In this document: positions 1-9,300 of the stretch, one piece after another
Numbering within the stretch: position 1 is the first letter of the stretch
How the letters are laid out: each line of letters begins with the position of its first letter
Assembly: GCA_025935735.1 (NCBI GenBank)
Contig: JAICUS010000002.1
Span: 1-31,961 of the forward strand
Direction of reading: 5' to 3'
DNA length: 31,961 bases
Origin: Solirubrobacteraceae bacterium
GTDB lineage: Bacteria > Actinomycetota > Thermoleophilia > Solirubrobacterales > Solirubrobacteraceae
Made by a program: the position numbers and the translations under genes
The notes under the pieces: generated by a model
Databases searched by the model: none
Seen by the model: only the letters and a program-made list of their open reading frames with translations
What the model was told of the DNA's origin: nothing

Positions 1-347
1 ATCGGCGCCGGTGCGGGCGGCGGCGCCGCGGCCTTGACCGGGGCGGTCGAGCGCGGCGGCGGGGGCGGAGCGGGAGGCGGTGGAGAGGCCGTATGGCCGT
101 TGCCGCCGCCGTTGCCGGGCCCCGGTTGGGCGGGCGGTGCCTGGGTGACTTGCGGCGGGGCGGGCGGCTCGGGCGCGGCCGGCGGCTCCGGCGCGGCCTG
201 CGCGGGCGCCTCGGAGGTGGCCTGCTGGACCATCTCCGGGGTGATCGCCTGCACGAAGCCGGTCGGCTCCCAGCGCAGGTACTCGCCGCAGCTGCAGAAG
301 TCCCGGTCGTCCGGGTTCTCCGCGCCGCAGCTCTGGCACGTCCTCAT
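1..347 (-). CDS. Zinc-ribbon protein with Pro/Ala-rich tail, eCIS operon (partial, runs off the window)
   Basis: This gene reads leftward off the window edge. Its ATG (347-345) overlaps the stop of the upstream tail gene in an ATGA junction, so it belongs to the same eCIS operon. The N-terminus carries four cysteines as CxxC (C4, C7) and CxC (C18, C20) in MRTCQSCGAENPDDRDFC, a small zinc-ribbon pattern, followed by GEYLRWEPTGF. After about residue 45 the chain becomes a low-complexity linker of Pro, Ala, Glu and Gly. At least 115 codons are open with no stop. Zinc-ribbon proteins of this kind can serve as docking or scaffold modules. Here the role is unknown, and a large C-terminal domain could lie beyond the window. 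The reading frame, start and cysteines are seen directly; the zinc binding is inferred. Confidence 0.8.
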   Translation of the reverse strand, partial: MRTCQSCGAENPDDRDFCSCGEYLRWEPTGFVQAITPEMVQQATSEAPAQAAPEPPAAPEPPAPPQVTQAPPAQPGPGNGGGNGHTASPPPPAPPPPPRSTAPVKAAAPPPAPAP

Positions 348-1033
348 GTCCCAACCTTCTTCTTGGCTGCCTTCACGCGCAGCCGGTAAGTGCTGTGTAC
401 CGGCTTGTACTGCTCGATGCAGCGGGCGATCGCCGCCTGCACGTTCTCTTCGACGGGGCTGTCGCAGTAGACGACGAAGCTCGACGACGGCGACTCCGCG
501 GGGGCGGGCCGGCCGGCGTAGACGACCCCGCCGTTGTCCTCGACGCGCAGCGGCAGCTCCGGGAAGTGCAGCGCCAGCGCCAGCTCCAGGCCCTTGACCG
601 TGCCGCGGCGCCGGCCGAGCTCGGCCGCCCGGAGCACCATCTCGCGCTGGTGGCGGATGTCCTGGGACTCGTCGAGGTCGACGCCCAGCCAGGCCGACAG
701 CAGCTCGAGGATGTCGCGCGGCGCGTGGTTGGGGTCGAAGTGGGCGGGCAGCCCGTCGAGCACGGCCACGATCGGGTCCAGCAGCTCCTCCAGCGCGCCG
801 ACGAAGCGCATCCCGAAGTCGCCGTCCTGATAGAGCGACGGCAGCCCGTTGCGAAGGTACGCGCGCGTGGAGGCGACCGGCGGCGTGTCGACCGGGCCGG
901 CGTTGACGCGCAGCATCAGCGTGCCGAAGCCCGACCCCTCGAACGTCTTGAAGTGGCCGTTGCCCGGGTCGCCGTCCGGCGGCTCGGCGCCGAAGCTGCC
1001 CGCTCCGTTCGGTCCGCTCGCGCCGTCAGCCAC
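344..1033 (-). CDS. Afp12/Pvc12-like phage tail protein (tail protein I family), baseplate
   Basis: The product is 229 residues if the GTG at 1033-1031 is used. That start overlaps the stop of the upstream gene in a TAGTG junction, and the frame is open much further upstream only as a shadow. After a Gly/Asn-rich first 30 residues come RAYLRNGLPSLYQDGDFGMRF and a helical block around LLDPIVAVLDGLPAHFDP and LLSAWLGVDLDE. These are typical of the phage P2 gpI / Afp12 tail-protein family, which sits at the baseplate rim next to the Afp11-like protein. The C-terminal half (GRRRGTVKGLELAL onwards) also matches that family. Family assignment is strong. Its exact contact in this particle is inferred from gene order (Afp11-Afp12). 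Confidence 0.88.
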   Translation of the reverse strand: MADGASGPNGAGSFGAEPPDGDPGNGHFKTFEGSGFGTLMLRVNAGPVDTPPVASTRAYLRNGLPSLYQDGDFGMRFVGALEELLDPIVAVLDGLPAHFDPNHAPRDILELLSAWLGVDLDESQDIRHQREMVLRAAELGRRRGTVKGLELALALHFPELPLRVEDNGGVVYAGRPAPAESPSSSFVVYCDSPVEENVQAAIARCIEQYKPVHSTYRLRVKAAKKKVGT

Positions 1034-3030
1034 TAGTCCTCGCGGTGGGTCGCCTTGACGATGTGCTGGCCGGAGGCCATCAGCTCGTCCGGCTCGAGCA
1101 CGATGTGCGTGCCCGCCGGCTTGGCCGACTGCTCGCCGGTCTCCAGGTTCGTCTCGTACATGCGTAGGATGCGCACGAACTCGACGCCGTCGACCGCGTG
1201 CACGACGCCGTAGAGCTCGCCCTGGTTGAGCGCGCGGCCGAACGCCCAGCCGGCGCCGCGGCCGGTCGGGTCGCCGCCGACGAGCGGGTTGAGGTACGTG
1301 TAGAGCGCGTGCGCCACGTCCTCCTCGACGCGCGCGGTGTCGGCCAGCGGGCGGGCCTGCAGGTTGACCACGACGGACAGCCCGCGGAAGCGGCAGGGCT
1401 TGAGCTCGATCGTCGTGCCGATCAGCCGCCGCTCGTCCAGGTAGTCGGCCACCTCGGCCAGCAGCGCCTCGTCGGGCACGAGCTCGGTGTAGTCGATGCG
1501 CCGGTCGGCCGGATAGACGCGCGGGAGCAGGTGCAGCGGCACCGCGCCGCCGTCGCGCGGCGGGATGCACACCGCGCGGGCCACGCGCGGGCTGGCCTCG
1601 CCGGCCATGAACTCGAAGTCCTCGGCGGTGACCGCGCGGTAGCGCGAGCGGATCTCCATCGCCGCGCGCTGGCGCGCGTGGTCGATGCGCTCGGCGTCGA
1701 CGCCGCCGAACGCGCCCTCGGGGTTGCTCACCGTGTCCACGCCGGCGAGCGTGCTCTTGAGCACGGTCAACGAGTTCGCCACCACGTTGCCCTCGCGCCC
1801 GCCGCCGTGGCGGTAGCGGGTGAAGCGCAGCACCGCGCCCTTGGGCGGGACGGCGCCGTACTGAGTCCAGCCGCCGTGGTTCTCGCGGATCGCCGGGCCG
1901 AGCTCCACCTCGCCGGAGACGACGTCCAGGACGAAGTGACGGTCGAACGGCGTCGAGCCGACGAAGTCCGGGCGGTGCTCCCAGCGTGCCCAGTCGCCGG
2001 ACTCCGGGTCCTGGACCTCGAGCGTCTCGATCGTGCTGTTGAGCTTGAGCACCGGGTTGTGGCGCAGCGGGAAGACCTGGCCCGGCGTGCCGTCCGAGAC
2101 GCCGAGGATCTCCTTCTCCACCCGCGAGGCGTGCGTGGCCGGCAGCCGCGCGCCCATCGGCGCGGCGGTGATCGAGTAGATCTCCGGCGGATGCGAGTAG
2201 GTGGCGCCCTGGCGCCCGGACGCGGTCGTCTCGGTGATCCGGCAGCGCAGCCAGTGCAGCCGGTGGCCGCCCAGCGGCACGACCACCGAGCGCGGCGGCA
2301 GCTCGAGCTCCACCGCGCCGGAGCCGTAGTTGAAGCCCCCGGTCAGGTCCTCGAGCACGAGCGCGGGCGCCCACTCGCCGTCGGCCTGCGAGACCTCCCA
2401 GGCCAGCGGCGGGTCCTCGGGGTTCACGCCGGCGCCGCGGGCCTGCGAGGCGTCGACCTCGATCTGCAGGATCAGCCGGTCCAGCGGCTCCTCGAAGCCC
2501 AGATAGAGCGCGTCGCCCACCTGCGGCGGCGAGCCGAACGCGAGCTGGTCGGAGCCCTGCGGCCGCGCCTCGCCCTCGGCCAGGCCGACGTCCTTGATCT
2601 GCCCGTGGCGCTGCAGCACGTAGGCCGCCGGGCGCATCGCCGGGATCGTGAAGTCCTCGTCGACCTGGAAGATCACCGACTCGTCGGTGGCCGTGCGCGG
2701 CGTGCCCACCTCGGTGTCGCCGCCGGCGATGACGATCGGCTCCTCGGGCGCGTCGGCCAGCCGGAAGCGCAGGCTCGTGGCGGCGGCGCTCGGCCCGTCG
2801 AGGCGAATGCCCAGCAGGTCGAGCAGCGCGACGTGCAGCTTGTCCGGGACGCGGTTGAGCCGGTAGATCGTCATCTCGGTCATCCACGCGAACAGCTCGA
2901 TCAGCGTGATGCCGGGGTCGGAGACGTTGTGCTCGGTCCACTCCGGGCACGAGCGCGAGATGCGCATGCGCGCCTCGGAGACGAGGTCCTGGAACCGGCG
3001 GTCGTCCAGCTGGATCTCTGGGAGCCTCAC
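1033..3030 (-). CDS. Afp11/Pvc11-like baseplate protein (gpJ-like)
   Basis: This 665-residue protein forms the baseplate wedge plate that links the spike hub to the sheath. The GTG start at 3030-3028 overlaps the gp25-like gene stop (GTGA), and the first residues are VRLPEIQLDDRRFQDL. The N-terminal motif CPEWTEHNVSDPGITLIE followed by LFAWMTEMTIYRLNRVPD is the hallmark of the eCIS/phage baseplate J-like family. The C-terminal third contains VTAEDFEFMAGEA and the paired segments that normally follow it. Length is in the family's range. I see no separate PAAR/spike-tip gene between this gene and gp25, where Afp10 lies in Afp. Function is known for the family, and its membership of this particle is inferred from the operon. 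Confidence 0.92.
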   Translation of the reverse strand: MRLPEIQLDDRRFQDLVSEARMRISRSCPEWTEHNVSDPGITLIELFAWMTEMTIYRLNRVPDKLHVALLDLLGIRLDGPSAAATSLRFRLADAPEEPIVIAGGDTEVGTPRTATDESVIFQVDEDFTIPAMRPAAYVLQRHGQIKDVGLAEGEARPQGSDQLAFGSPPQVGDALYLGFEEPLDRLILQIEVDASQARGAGVNPEDPPLAWEVSQADGEWAPALVLEDLTGGFNYGSGAVELELPPRSVVVPLGGHRLHWLRCRITETTASGRQGATYSHPPEIYSITAAPMGARLPATHASRVEKEILGVSDGTPGQVFPLRHNPVLKLNSTIETLEVQDPESGDWARWEHRPDFVGSTPFDRHFVLDVVSGEVELGPAIRENHGGWTQYGAVPPKGAVLRFTRYRHGGGREGNVVANSLTVLKSTLAGVDTVSNPEGAFGGVDAERIDHARQRAAMEIRSRYRAVTAEDFEFMAGEASPRVARAVCIPPRDGGAVPLHLLPRVYPADRRIDYTELVPDEALLAEVADYLDERRLIGTTIELKPCRFRGLSVVVNLQARPLADTARVEEDVAHALYTYLNPLVGGDPTGRGAGWAFGRALNQGELYGVVHAVDGVEFVRILRMYETNLETGEQSAKPAGTHIVLEPDELMASGQHIVKATHRED

Positions 3031-3428
3031 TCCATCTCCTCCGCCGGGATGACGTAGAACGGGTAGACGAGGTTGCGGTCCGTGTTCGTGGCTCGGACGG
3101 TGAAGCCGATGTCGATGGTCAGCAGGCCCTCGACGGCGTGCGAGAGGTCGAAGTTCACCGCGCGGACCTCGATGCGGGGCTCCCAGCGCCTGAGCGCCGA
3201 GCGGATCGCCTCCTCCATGCGCCCGACCGTGCCGGCGTCGATCGTGTCGAACACGAAGTCGTGCACGCCGCAGCCGAACTCCGGGCGCATCGGGCGCTCG
3301 CCCGGGGCGGTGCCGAGGATGAGCTGGATCGCCTGGTCGATGTCCTGCTCGTCGCGGGCCAGCGCGATGCCTCCGCGGCGGTCCACCTGGAGCGGGAAGG
3401 CGAGGCCCGAGCCGATGATCTCCGTCAC
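3027..3428 (-). CDS. T4 gp25-like baseplate wedge protein (Afp9/Pvc9)
   Basis: The product is 133 residues with a GTG start at 3428-3426, nine bases after the spike gene stop. The sequence has the gp25 fold signature: LAFPLQVDRRGGIALARDEQ, then a helix DIDQAIQLILGTAPGERPMRPEFG, then VRAVNFDLSHAVEGLLTIDI. The segment LGTAPGERPMRPEFGCG is the strongly conserved EPR-type core used to nucleate the sheath onto the baseplate. Gene order spike-gp25-Afp11-Afp12 is the usual one. Identification is secure from sequence alone. The 4-base GTGA overlap with the next gene indicates coupled translation with the Afp11-like partner. Confidence 0.94.
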   Translation of the reverse strand: MTEIIGSGLAFPLQVDRRGGIALARDEQDIDQAIQLILGTAPGERPMRPEFGCGVHDFVFDTIDAGTVGRMEEAIRSALRRWEPRIEVRAVNFDLSHAVEGLLTIDIGFTVRATNTDRNLVYPFYVIPAEEME

Positions 3429-3437
3429 GTGAAGACC

Positions 3438-5132
3438 CTATCCGAGGTTGATGATCGCGCCCTTGATATTCACGGGGCCCGAGCCTTGGATGTCGATGGT
3501 CGCGCCCTTTAGCGTCAGGGACGCGCTGGCCTCCACGGTGAGGCTGACGCCCTTGACGGTCATCGTCGAGCCGGCCTCGATCGTGTACTGCTGCGCCTTG
3601 AGGCTCCCGTTGCCGGTCGTCTCGTGCTTGTAGTTGCCGGAGACCTTGTGGTTCTCGTCCTGGGTGACCTCGACGACCATCTTCTGGTCGGACTTGATCT
3701 CGAAGTCCTTCTTGGAGTGCTGGTGGATCTTCTCGTTGCTGAGCAGGGCAAACGAGCCGTCCTTGTTCTGCAGCAGCTCCTCGCCGGGCTTGTCGGACCC
3801 GTTGAACAGCGAGCCGACGACGATCGGCCGGCGGGTGTCGCCGTGCTCGAAGCCGACGATCACCTCCTCGCCGACCTGCGGCATCATCAGCAGGCCGCGG
3901 GCGTTGCCGGCGCTCGGGGTGGCGATCCGCGCCCAGGCGCTCTCCTCGCTGTCGGACAGCGACGGGTACTTGACGCGGACGCGCCCCATCTGCTCGGGGT
4001 CGTTGTTGTTGGTCACCACGCCGACCACGAGCGAGGCCGACCAGTCGCGCTCCTCGGGCGGGCGGATCAGCTCCAGCAGCGTGCGCGACGAGCGCCCTGA
4101 GATCTGGAAGCTCGTCCGGTAGCCCGTCGACCCGCGGTAGCTGTGCGTCGCGCCGGTCACCGTGAACGTGCCGCCGAACTGGGTTCCCACGCCCTGGACC
4201 TGGACCTGGACGCCGGCCTTGATCGCCGGGTTGCCCCAGGCGACGCCGTCGGCCTCGTAGAAGGCGTCGGCCAGCCGCTGCAGCGTCGACTTGGCGAGCG
4301 CGTTCGCCTCGCCCGAGGTCGTGGCGACGCGGTCGGTCACCGCGATCGTGCCGCCGCCGAGGTCGTTGGACACCTTCGAGCGGGCGACGCCCGGCTGCGA
4401 CGTGGTCTCCGGCGAGCTCGCGGTGCCGTTGACGTTCGCCTTGGCCTTGGGATCCCAGCTGCGTACCTCGACGCTCTGGGGCTGCTGCACGCCGCTCATG
4501 CGCGGGCGGAACGAGATCAGCTTGTCCTGCCAGGTCAGCGCGACCGGGGAGCCGGCGACCTCGCTCGCGGGCTGGAACTTGATCGTCCGGTCGTCCGCGC
4601 ACACGAGGTAGTCGTGCATCAGCGCGATGCGCCAGAGGAACTCCCAGTCGGTCTCGTTGCTCTGCTGGAAGAAGTCGTGGACGACGTCGGTGGACGTCGT
4701 GCGCGCGCTCAGCCCGGCCTCGCTGATCACCTTCTGCGCCATGTTCGAGCAGCTCACGTTCTGGAACGTCCGCGTCTTCTTGTTGCGGTTGAGCTTGTGC
4801 GAGTGGTCGTAGGCGCGGACGGCGATGATGCAGCCGTTGGCGCCGAACTCCGGCTCGACGGCGGCGACCTGGCCCTTGAAGATGCTCGTCGTCGAGCGGT
4901 CGCCCATCGCGGACGCCTTGATCTCGATCGTCTTGCCGATCTGCAGCGGCTGGCTGTCCACGTGCTCGCCCTTGGGGTCGATCAGCCGCACCAGCGCCAT
5001 GTCCGGCAGCTGGAGCGAGCTGACCACCTTGACCTCCTCGAGCGCGTCGCGGAAGGTGGGGTCGAGCTCGGCGCCCTGGACGAGCACCGAGACGCCCGGG
5101 ACGTGGACGACGGCCTGTGTCTGCGCGGCCAT
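3438..5132 (-). CDS. VgrG-like spike/hub protein (Afp8/Pvc8)
   Basis: The product is 564 residues from the ATG at 5132-5130, which overlaps the upstream gene's stop (ATGA). A longer open frame upstream only shadows the LysM gene. Residues 1-330 form the gp27-like hub (PGVSVLVQGAELDPTF, VVHDFFQQSNETDWEFLWRI). Next comes a gp5-type OB fold with VVTNNNDPEQMGRVRVKYP and MMPQVGEEVIVGFEHGD. The last ~100 residues are an alternating beta-helix needle (KMVVEVTQDENHKVSGNYKH, then VSLTVEASASLTLKGATIDI) ending in INLG. The needle pierces the target or the envelope and can carry a tip protein. No toxic C-terminal extension is fused here. Family and architecture are clear; the absence of a PAAR partner in view is noted separately. 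Confidence 0.93.
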   Translation of the reverse strand: MAAQTQAVVHVPGVSVLVQGAELDPTFRDALEEVKVVSSLQLPDMALVRLIDPKGEHVDSQPLQIGKTIEIKASAMGDRSTTSIFKGQVAAVEPEFGANGCIIAVRAYDHSHKLNRNKKTRTFQNVSCSNMAQKVISEAGLSARTTSTDVVHDFFQQSNETDWEFLWRIALMHDYLVCADDRTIKFQPASEVAGSPVALTWQDKLISFRPRMSGVQQPQSVEVRSWDPKAKANVNGTASSPETTSQPGVARSKVSNDLGGGTIAVTDRVATTSGEANALAKSTLQRLADAFYEADGVAWGNPAIKAGVQVQVQGVGTQFGGTFTVTGATHSYRGSTGYRTSFQISGRSSRTLLELIRPPEERDWSASLVVGVVTNNNDPEQMGRVRVKYPSLSDSEESAWARIATPSAGNARGLLMMPQVGEEVIVGFEHGDTRRPIVVGSLFNGSDKPGEELLQNKDGSFALLSNEKIHQHSKKDFEIKSDQKMVVEVTQDENHKVSGNYKHETTGNGSLKAQQYTIEAGSTMTVKGVSLTVEASASLTLKGATIDIQGSGPVNIKGAIINLG

Positions 5133-5821
5133 CAGCCGTCCAGCCGGGGCAGCGACAGCGACCTGCCGCGGCGCAGGTGCAGGGGGTTGTCGACGTCGTT
5201 GGCCTCGGCGATCAGCCGCCACTTCGTGGCATCGCCATAGGCCTGGTAGGAGATGCTCGGGAGCGTGTCCCCGTCGCGCACGCGGTGGACGCCGTAGCCG
5301 GCGGTCGCGCGGGTGGTGGGGTTCTGGCCCTGCTGGGCCTCCTCGGCCTGCTTGAGCGTGAGCTTGACGTCGGCCCGCAGCGGGTCGCCGTTGGGCTCGA
5401 ACAGCTTGTAGGTGACGCTGAGGCTGACGCAGGCGCCCTTGAACACCAGCCGGCCCCACTCGAAGGTCACGAACGGCGGGACGGCAGTAGGGGAGCCGCC
5501 GGTCTTGCCCGACGGGACCTCCATCATGTCCAGCAGCGCGGCCGTGGACTCCCGGACGGACATCGTGAAAGGCGGGAACGTCTGGTCGAACAGGAGGCTC
5601 AGCTCGATCTGCCGGGGCTGGCCGCCGCCGAACTCCGGTGGGCTGAACGACGTGCCCGTGACCGACTTGTACTTCCACTCGTTGGACTTGGAGATCGAGT
5701 ACTCGGTCGGGTTGAAGTAGCACTCGAGCGTCTGGCCGCCGTCGATGTTCAGCTTGGCCTTGGTGAAGCCGGCGGGGGTGCCGGAGGGGGCGGCCGCCGC
5801 GCTGCCGTTGAGCGCGGCCAT
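5132..5821 (-). CDS. LysM-domain baseplate protein (Afp7/Pvc7-like)
   Basis: The product is 229 residues using the ATG at 5821-5819, which overlaps the stop of the second tube gene (ATGA). The first ~165 residues contain LNIDGGQTLECYFNPTEYSI and VTGTSFSPPEFGGGQPRQIE, typical of the eCIS LysM baseplate component. The C-terminal ~50 residues are a LysM domain: YGVHRVRDGDTLPSISYQAYG, then TKWRLIAEANDVDNPLHLRRG. In phage tails and eCIS, this protein joins the tube end to the spike hub (gp53/gpX-like role). LysM here is structural rather than evidence of peptidoglycan binding in itself. The domain order is seen directly; the role follows from the family. Confidence 0.92.
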   Translation of the reverse strand: MAALNGSAAAAPSGTPAGFTKAKLNIDGGQTLECYFNPTEYSISKSNEWKYKSVTGTSFSPPEFGGGQPRQIELSLLFDQTFPPFTMSVRESTAALLDMMEVPSGKTGGSPTAVPPFVTFEWGRLVFKGACVSLSVTYKLFEPNGDPLRADVKLTLKQAEEAQQGQNPTTRATAGYGVHRVRDGDTLPSISYQAYGDATKWRLIAEANDVDNPLHLRRGRSLSLPRLDG

Positions 5822-6306
5822 CAGGCGCCACCCGCCGGGGGGGCGACGGGGACGGGTTTCATGCCCTGGTGGGCGACTTCGAGCGTCTCGGTCATGACCT
5901 CGTTGCCTCCGGCGTTGAAGTCCGACGCCGTCCACTTGACCGGATACGCCTGGGCGAAGCTCCACGAGCGCATCGGGTTGTTCAGGCTGTCGAGCAGGGT
6001 GATCGACATATCCGCGGGCTGGGCGTCGACCACGCTCGCCTGGAACCAGGTCAGCAGCGCCCCCTCCCGGGTCAGGCCGACCTTGAGCGTGATGTTGCCC
6101 TGCTTGATGCGGCTCGGGAGCTTGTGGACCATGTCGTTGCGGCCGCCCTCCTGGTACTCCAGGACATCGAGCTGCGCGGACAGGCCCTGCACCTGGGTGA
6201 AGAACCCGACGACCACGTCGAGCGTGGGCACTGTGACCTCGAAGTTGAGCTGTGGGAACAGCAGATCCCGATTGGCGGGGCCGTTGGCGGCGCGGAGGGA
6301 GGGCAT
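5821..6306 (-). CDS. Second tail tube protein, T4 gp19-like (Afp5/Pvc5-type)
   Basis: The product is 161 residues with an ATG start at 6306. It has the conserved tube-family segments FEVTVPTLDVVVGFFTQVQG, RIKQGNITLKVGLTREGAL and WSFAQAYPVKWTASDFNAGGNE, then VMTETLEVAHQGM. These features match the gp19-like tail tube / baseplate tube-initiator family. The main inner tube is probably the 148-residue gene at 10599-11045. This copy sits directly before the LysM and spike genes, so it is more likely the tube initiator at the baseplate end. It follows the repeat protein by only 11 bases. Family identification is secure; the division of labour between the two tube proteins is an inference from position. 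Confidence 0.92.
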   Translation of the reverse strand: MPSLRAANGPANRDLLFPQLNFEVTVPTLDVVVGFFTQVQGLSAQLDVLEYQEGGRNDMVHKLPSRIKQGNITLKVGLTREGALLTWFQASVVDAQPADMSITLLDSLNNPMRSWSFAQAYPVKWTASDFNAGGNEVMTETLEVAHQGMKPVPVAPPAGGA

Positions 6307-6317
6307 GGGGTTTCTCG

Positions 6318-9300
6318 CTAGGGGTTGTCGATCAACAGGTGGCCGCTCTGCTCGCGCTCGACGATCAGGTCGCGCTTGAAGCGGTCCAGGAAGTACTCGT
6401 AGGCGGCCTCGAGGTCCATCTCGGGCTGCTGCTGCGGCGCGCCGGCCGCCGCGGGCGCGGCTGGGGCCGGTGCGGCCGCGGGCGGCGCGGGGGCGGGCGC
6501 CGCCGGCGCCTCGATCGTGCGGGTGACCGTGTACGGCGCCGGCGTGAGGTCGCCGCCTCCGGGCGGAGGGAAGTGCACGGTCCGCAGCCCACCCTCGCCG
6601 GCCTCGACCTTGCCGCCGGTCAGCTGCGCGAGCCGGTCCACGGCCGCCCGCGCGACACTTCGCGGCGCCGGCTCGGGGACGAGCGACAGCTCCGGCCGCG
6701 CGTCCGCCTCCGGCTTCACGGCAGCCGCGGTCGCCGGTCCGGCCGGGGTCACACGAGCGCTGCGTGCCAGCCGAGCCGCCGTCGGCACGGCACTCACCGC
6801 CGGCCGAGGCGCGCCCTCACCACCGGTCGCGCCGGTCGCCGGCCACCCCGCGTCGGCAGCTTCCGCGCCGGCCGCAGCGCGAGCGAGCATCGGCTGCCCG
6901 CCCGCGGGCGCCGCGTCGGCGGCTTCTGCGCCGGTCGCAGTGGGAGCCGGCGGCGGCGGTCCGCCCACGGCCGCCGCACCGTCGGTCGCGGCGCGAGCGA
7001 GCGTCGGCTGCCCGCCCACTGCCGTCCCTTCGCCGGTCGCAGCCCGAGCCGGCATCGGCTGCCCATCCGCGGCCGCTGTACCGGCGGCTTGTGCGCCGGT
7101 CGCGGCGCGAGCGAGGGTCGGCCCACTCACGGACGCTGCGTCGGCGGCCTCGGCGATCGTGGTGCGAGCGAGCGCCGGCTGCCCATCCGCGGCCGCCGCT
7201 GCGGTGGGTTCTGCGCCGGTCGCGGTGCGAGCGGGCGTCGGCTGCCCATCCGCAGCCGTCGCATCGCCCGTCTCTGCGCGGGTCGCACCGCGCGCCGGCG
7301 CGGCGTCGCCGGAGCTGACGGCCGATTCCGCGAGGGTCGGCGCTCCGCCGGACGAGGACGGTTCGACGGAGCGCGCCACGGCCGGTCGGCCGCCCCCGCC
7401 CGCACCGCTTGCCCCGAGTCCCGTCGCCGCGTCTCCGGTGACCGCCCCGCTTGCGCCGAGTCCCGTTGCCGCGTCTCCAGCCGCATCGTGGCCGGCACCG
7501 AATCCTGTCGTGGCGCCTCCGGTGGCACCGGCGATCGCGCCGGTCCCCGCCGGCCCTCCCGCGCTCGGGCCCGCAGCCTCGGAACGCGCGACGCTCGAGC
7601 GGCCGGTCGACGGCGGTCCCGCGGACCGCGTGAGCGTCGGCCCGCCGCGTCCCGCGGACGCGCCGCCGGAAGCGGCGTCGCCCGGCGAGGTCGGCTGCGG
7701 GGATCGCGCGACGGTCGGTCCACCGGCGGAAGGCGCGTCGCTCGGGGCGTCCGAGAAGGCCGGCTCCATGGTCCGTGCGAGCGTCGGCTCGCCTGCGGCT
7801 CCGGGCAGCGCGAGGCTCGGTCCCGGGGACCGCGCGAGCGTCGGCTCGCCTGCCGCTCCGGGCGGCGCGGGGCTCGGTCCCGGGGACCGCGCGAGGTTCG
7901 GCCGTCCTGCCTGTGCGCCGAGCGCGGCGCGGGCGAGGGTGGACCCGGCCGCCGGGTCACCGGTCGGGGTGGCGTGCGGTGCGGGGGCCTCGTCGCCGCC
8001 GCGCACCGCGTCGAGCACGCGGCGGAAGAGCCCGCGGCGCTCCGCCGGCTCCGGCGCGGGCGTGGCGGCGGGCTCGGCCGGCACCACCGGCGGCTCTGCC
8101 ACGCGGGCCACCCGCTGCACTACGGGGCGAGGAGCTTCGCGCTCGACCCGCCGGGCAACGACGACCGGCCGCGGCGTCGGACCCGCCACCGCACTGGCGG
8201 ACGCCGCGCCAACCGTTGGGCTGGGTTGCGGCGCGCCTGGGTCGGCAGGCGAGCCGGTCGCTGCATCTGAGGAAGCGGTGGAGGCGCCGGCCGGCGACGC
8301 GCCTTCGGCGGCACCGGCGGCGCTCGTCGCGTCGGGGGCCGGCGAGGCCGGCCCGGCCGCGCTTGCGCCGGAGGCCGAACGCGCCAGTGCGCCGGCGGTT
8401 GAGCCGCCCGCGGCGCTCGTCGTACCGGCGGCCGGTGAGGCCGGCGCACCCGGGGCGGCGGCTGCGGCGCTCGTCGTACCGGCGGCCGGTGAGACCGGCC
8501 CGCCCGCGCCCGAGCCGGCAGACCCGCCGGCGGCCGACGAGGCGGGTCCGTCCGAGCCTGCGCCGCCCGTTGCGCCGGAGGCCGATGAGGCGGAGCCGGT
8601 GCTCGGCGCGCCGGAGGCCGACCGTGCCGGCGCGCCCGCGCCGGAGGCTGATGACGCGGAGCCGGTGCTCGGCGCTCCGGAGGTCGACCGTGCCGGCGCG
8701 CCTGCGCCGGAGGGCGACGAGGCCGGTCCGCCCGACCCTGGCGCGCCTGTCGCGCCGGAGGCCGACCGCGCCATCGCGGCCGCGGCACCTGCCGGCCCGG
8801 GGGACGACGGGGCCGGCGTGCCCGTTCCGGGGGGCGACGAGGCCGGCGTGCCCGTGCCGGCGCCGCCGGAGGCCGGTGAGGCCGGCCCGGTGCTCCCCGT
8901 GCTGGAGGCCGCTCCGGCCGCTGTGCCGCCCGCGGCGCTCGGCGGCGCGCCGGAGGCGGATGCGGCCGGACCGCTCCCGGCGCCGGCGCCCGGGGAGGCC
9001 GGCGTGCCGGTGCCGTGGGAGGCGGAGGCCGGCGCGGGCGAGCGGGCCAGTACGTCGGCGCCGGAGGACGATGCAGCCGGCGGATCGGTGGCTCGCGGAG
9101 GGGTGCTGGAGAGGCGGTGCTTCGGCGCCGGGTTGTCGTCCTCGCCGGTGCGGGTGAAGCCCGGGAGGCTGTCGGGGATGCCGGGCTCGGGGGTGCGGGC
9201 GACCTCGGCGCCGGCTTCCGACTCGGACAGGCCGAGATCGGTCGGGGAGATCGGGCCCGTGCCCGCGCCCTCGACGATGCGGGCGCCGCGCGAGCGCTCG

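Noticed and set aside
1198..3057. 619-codon plus-strand frame over the Afp11-like gene
   Set aside because: It lies antisense to a securely identified baseplate gene and contains no recognisable motif.
5132..5965. Upstream extension of the LysM gene to 5965
   Set aside because: The extra 48 residues shadow the second tube gene and have no family counterpart; the ATGA overlap at 5821 decides the start.
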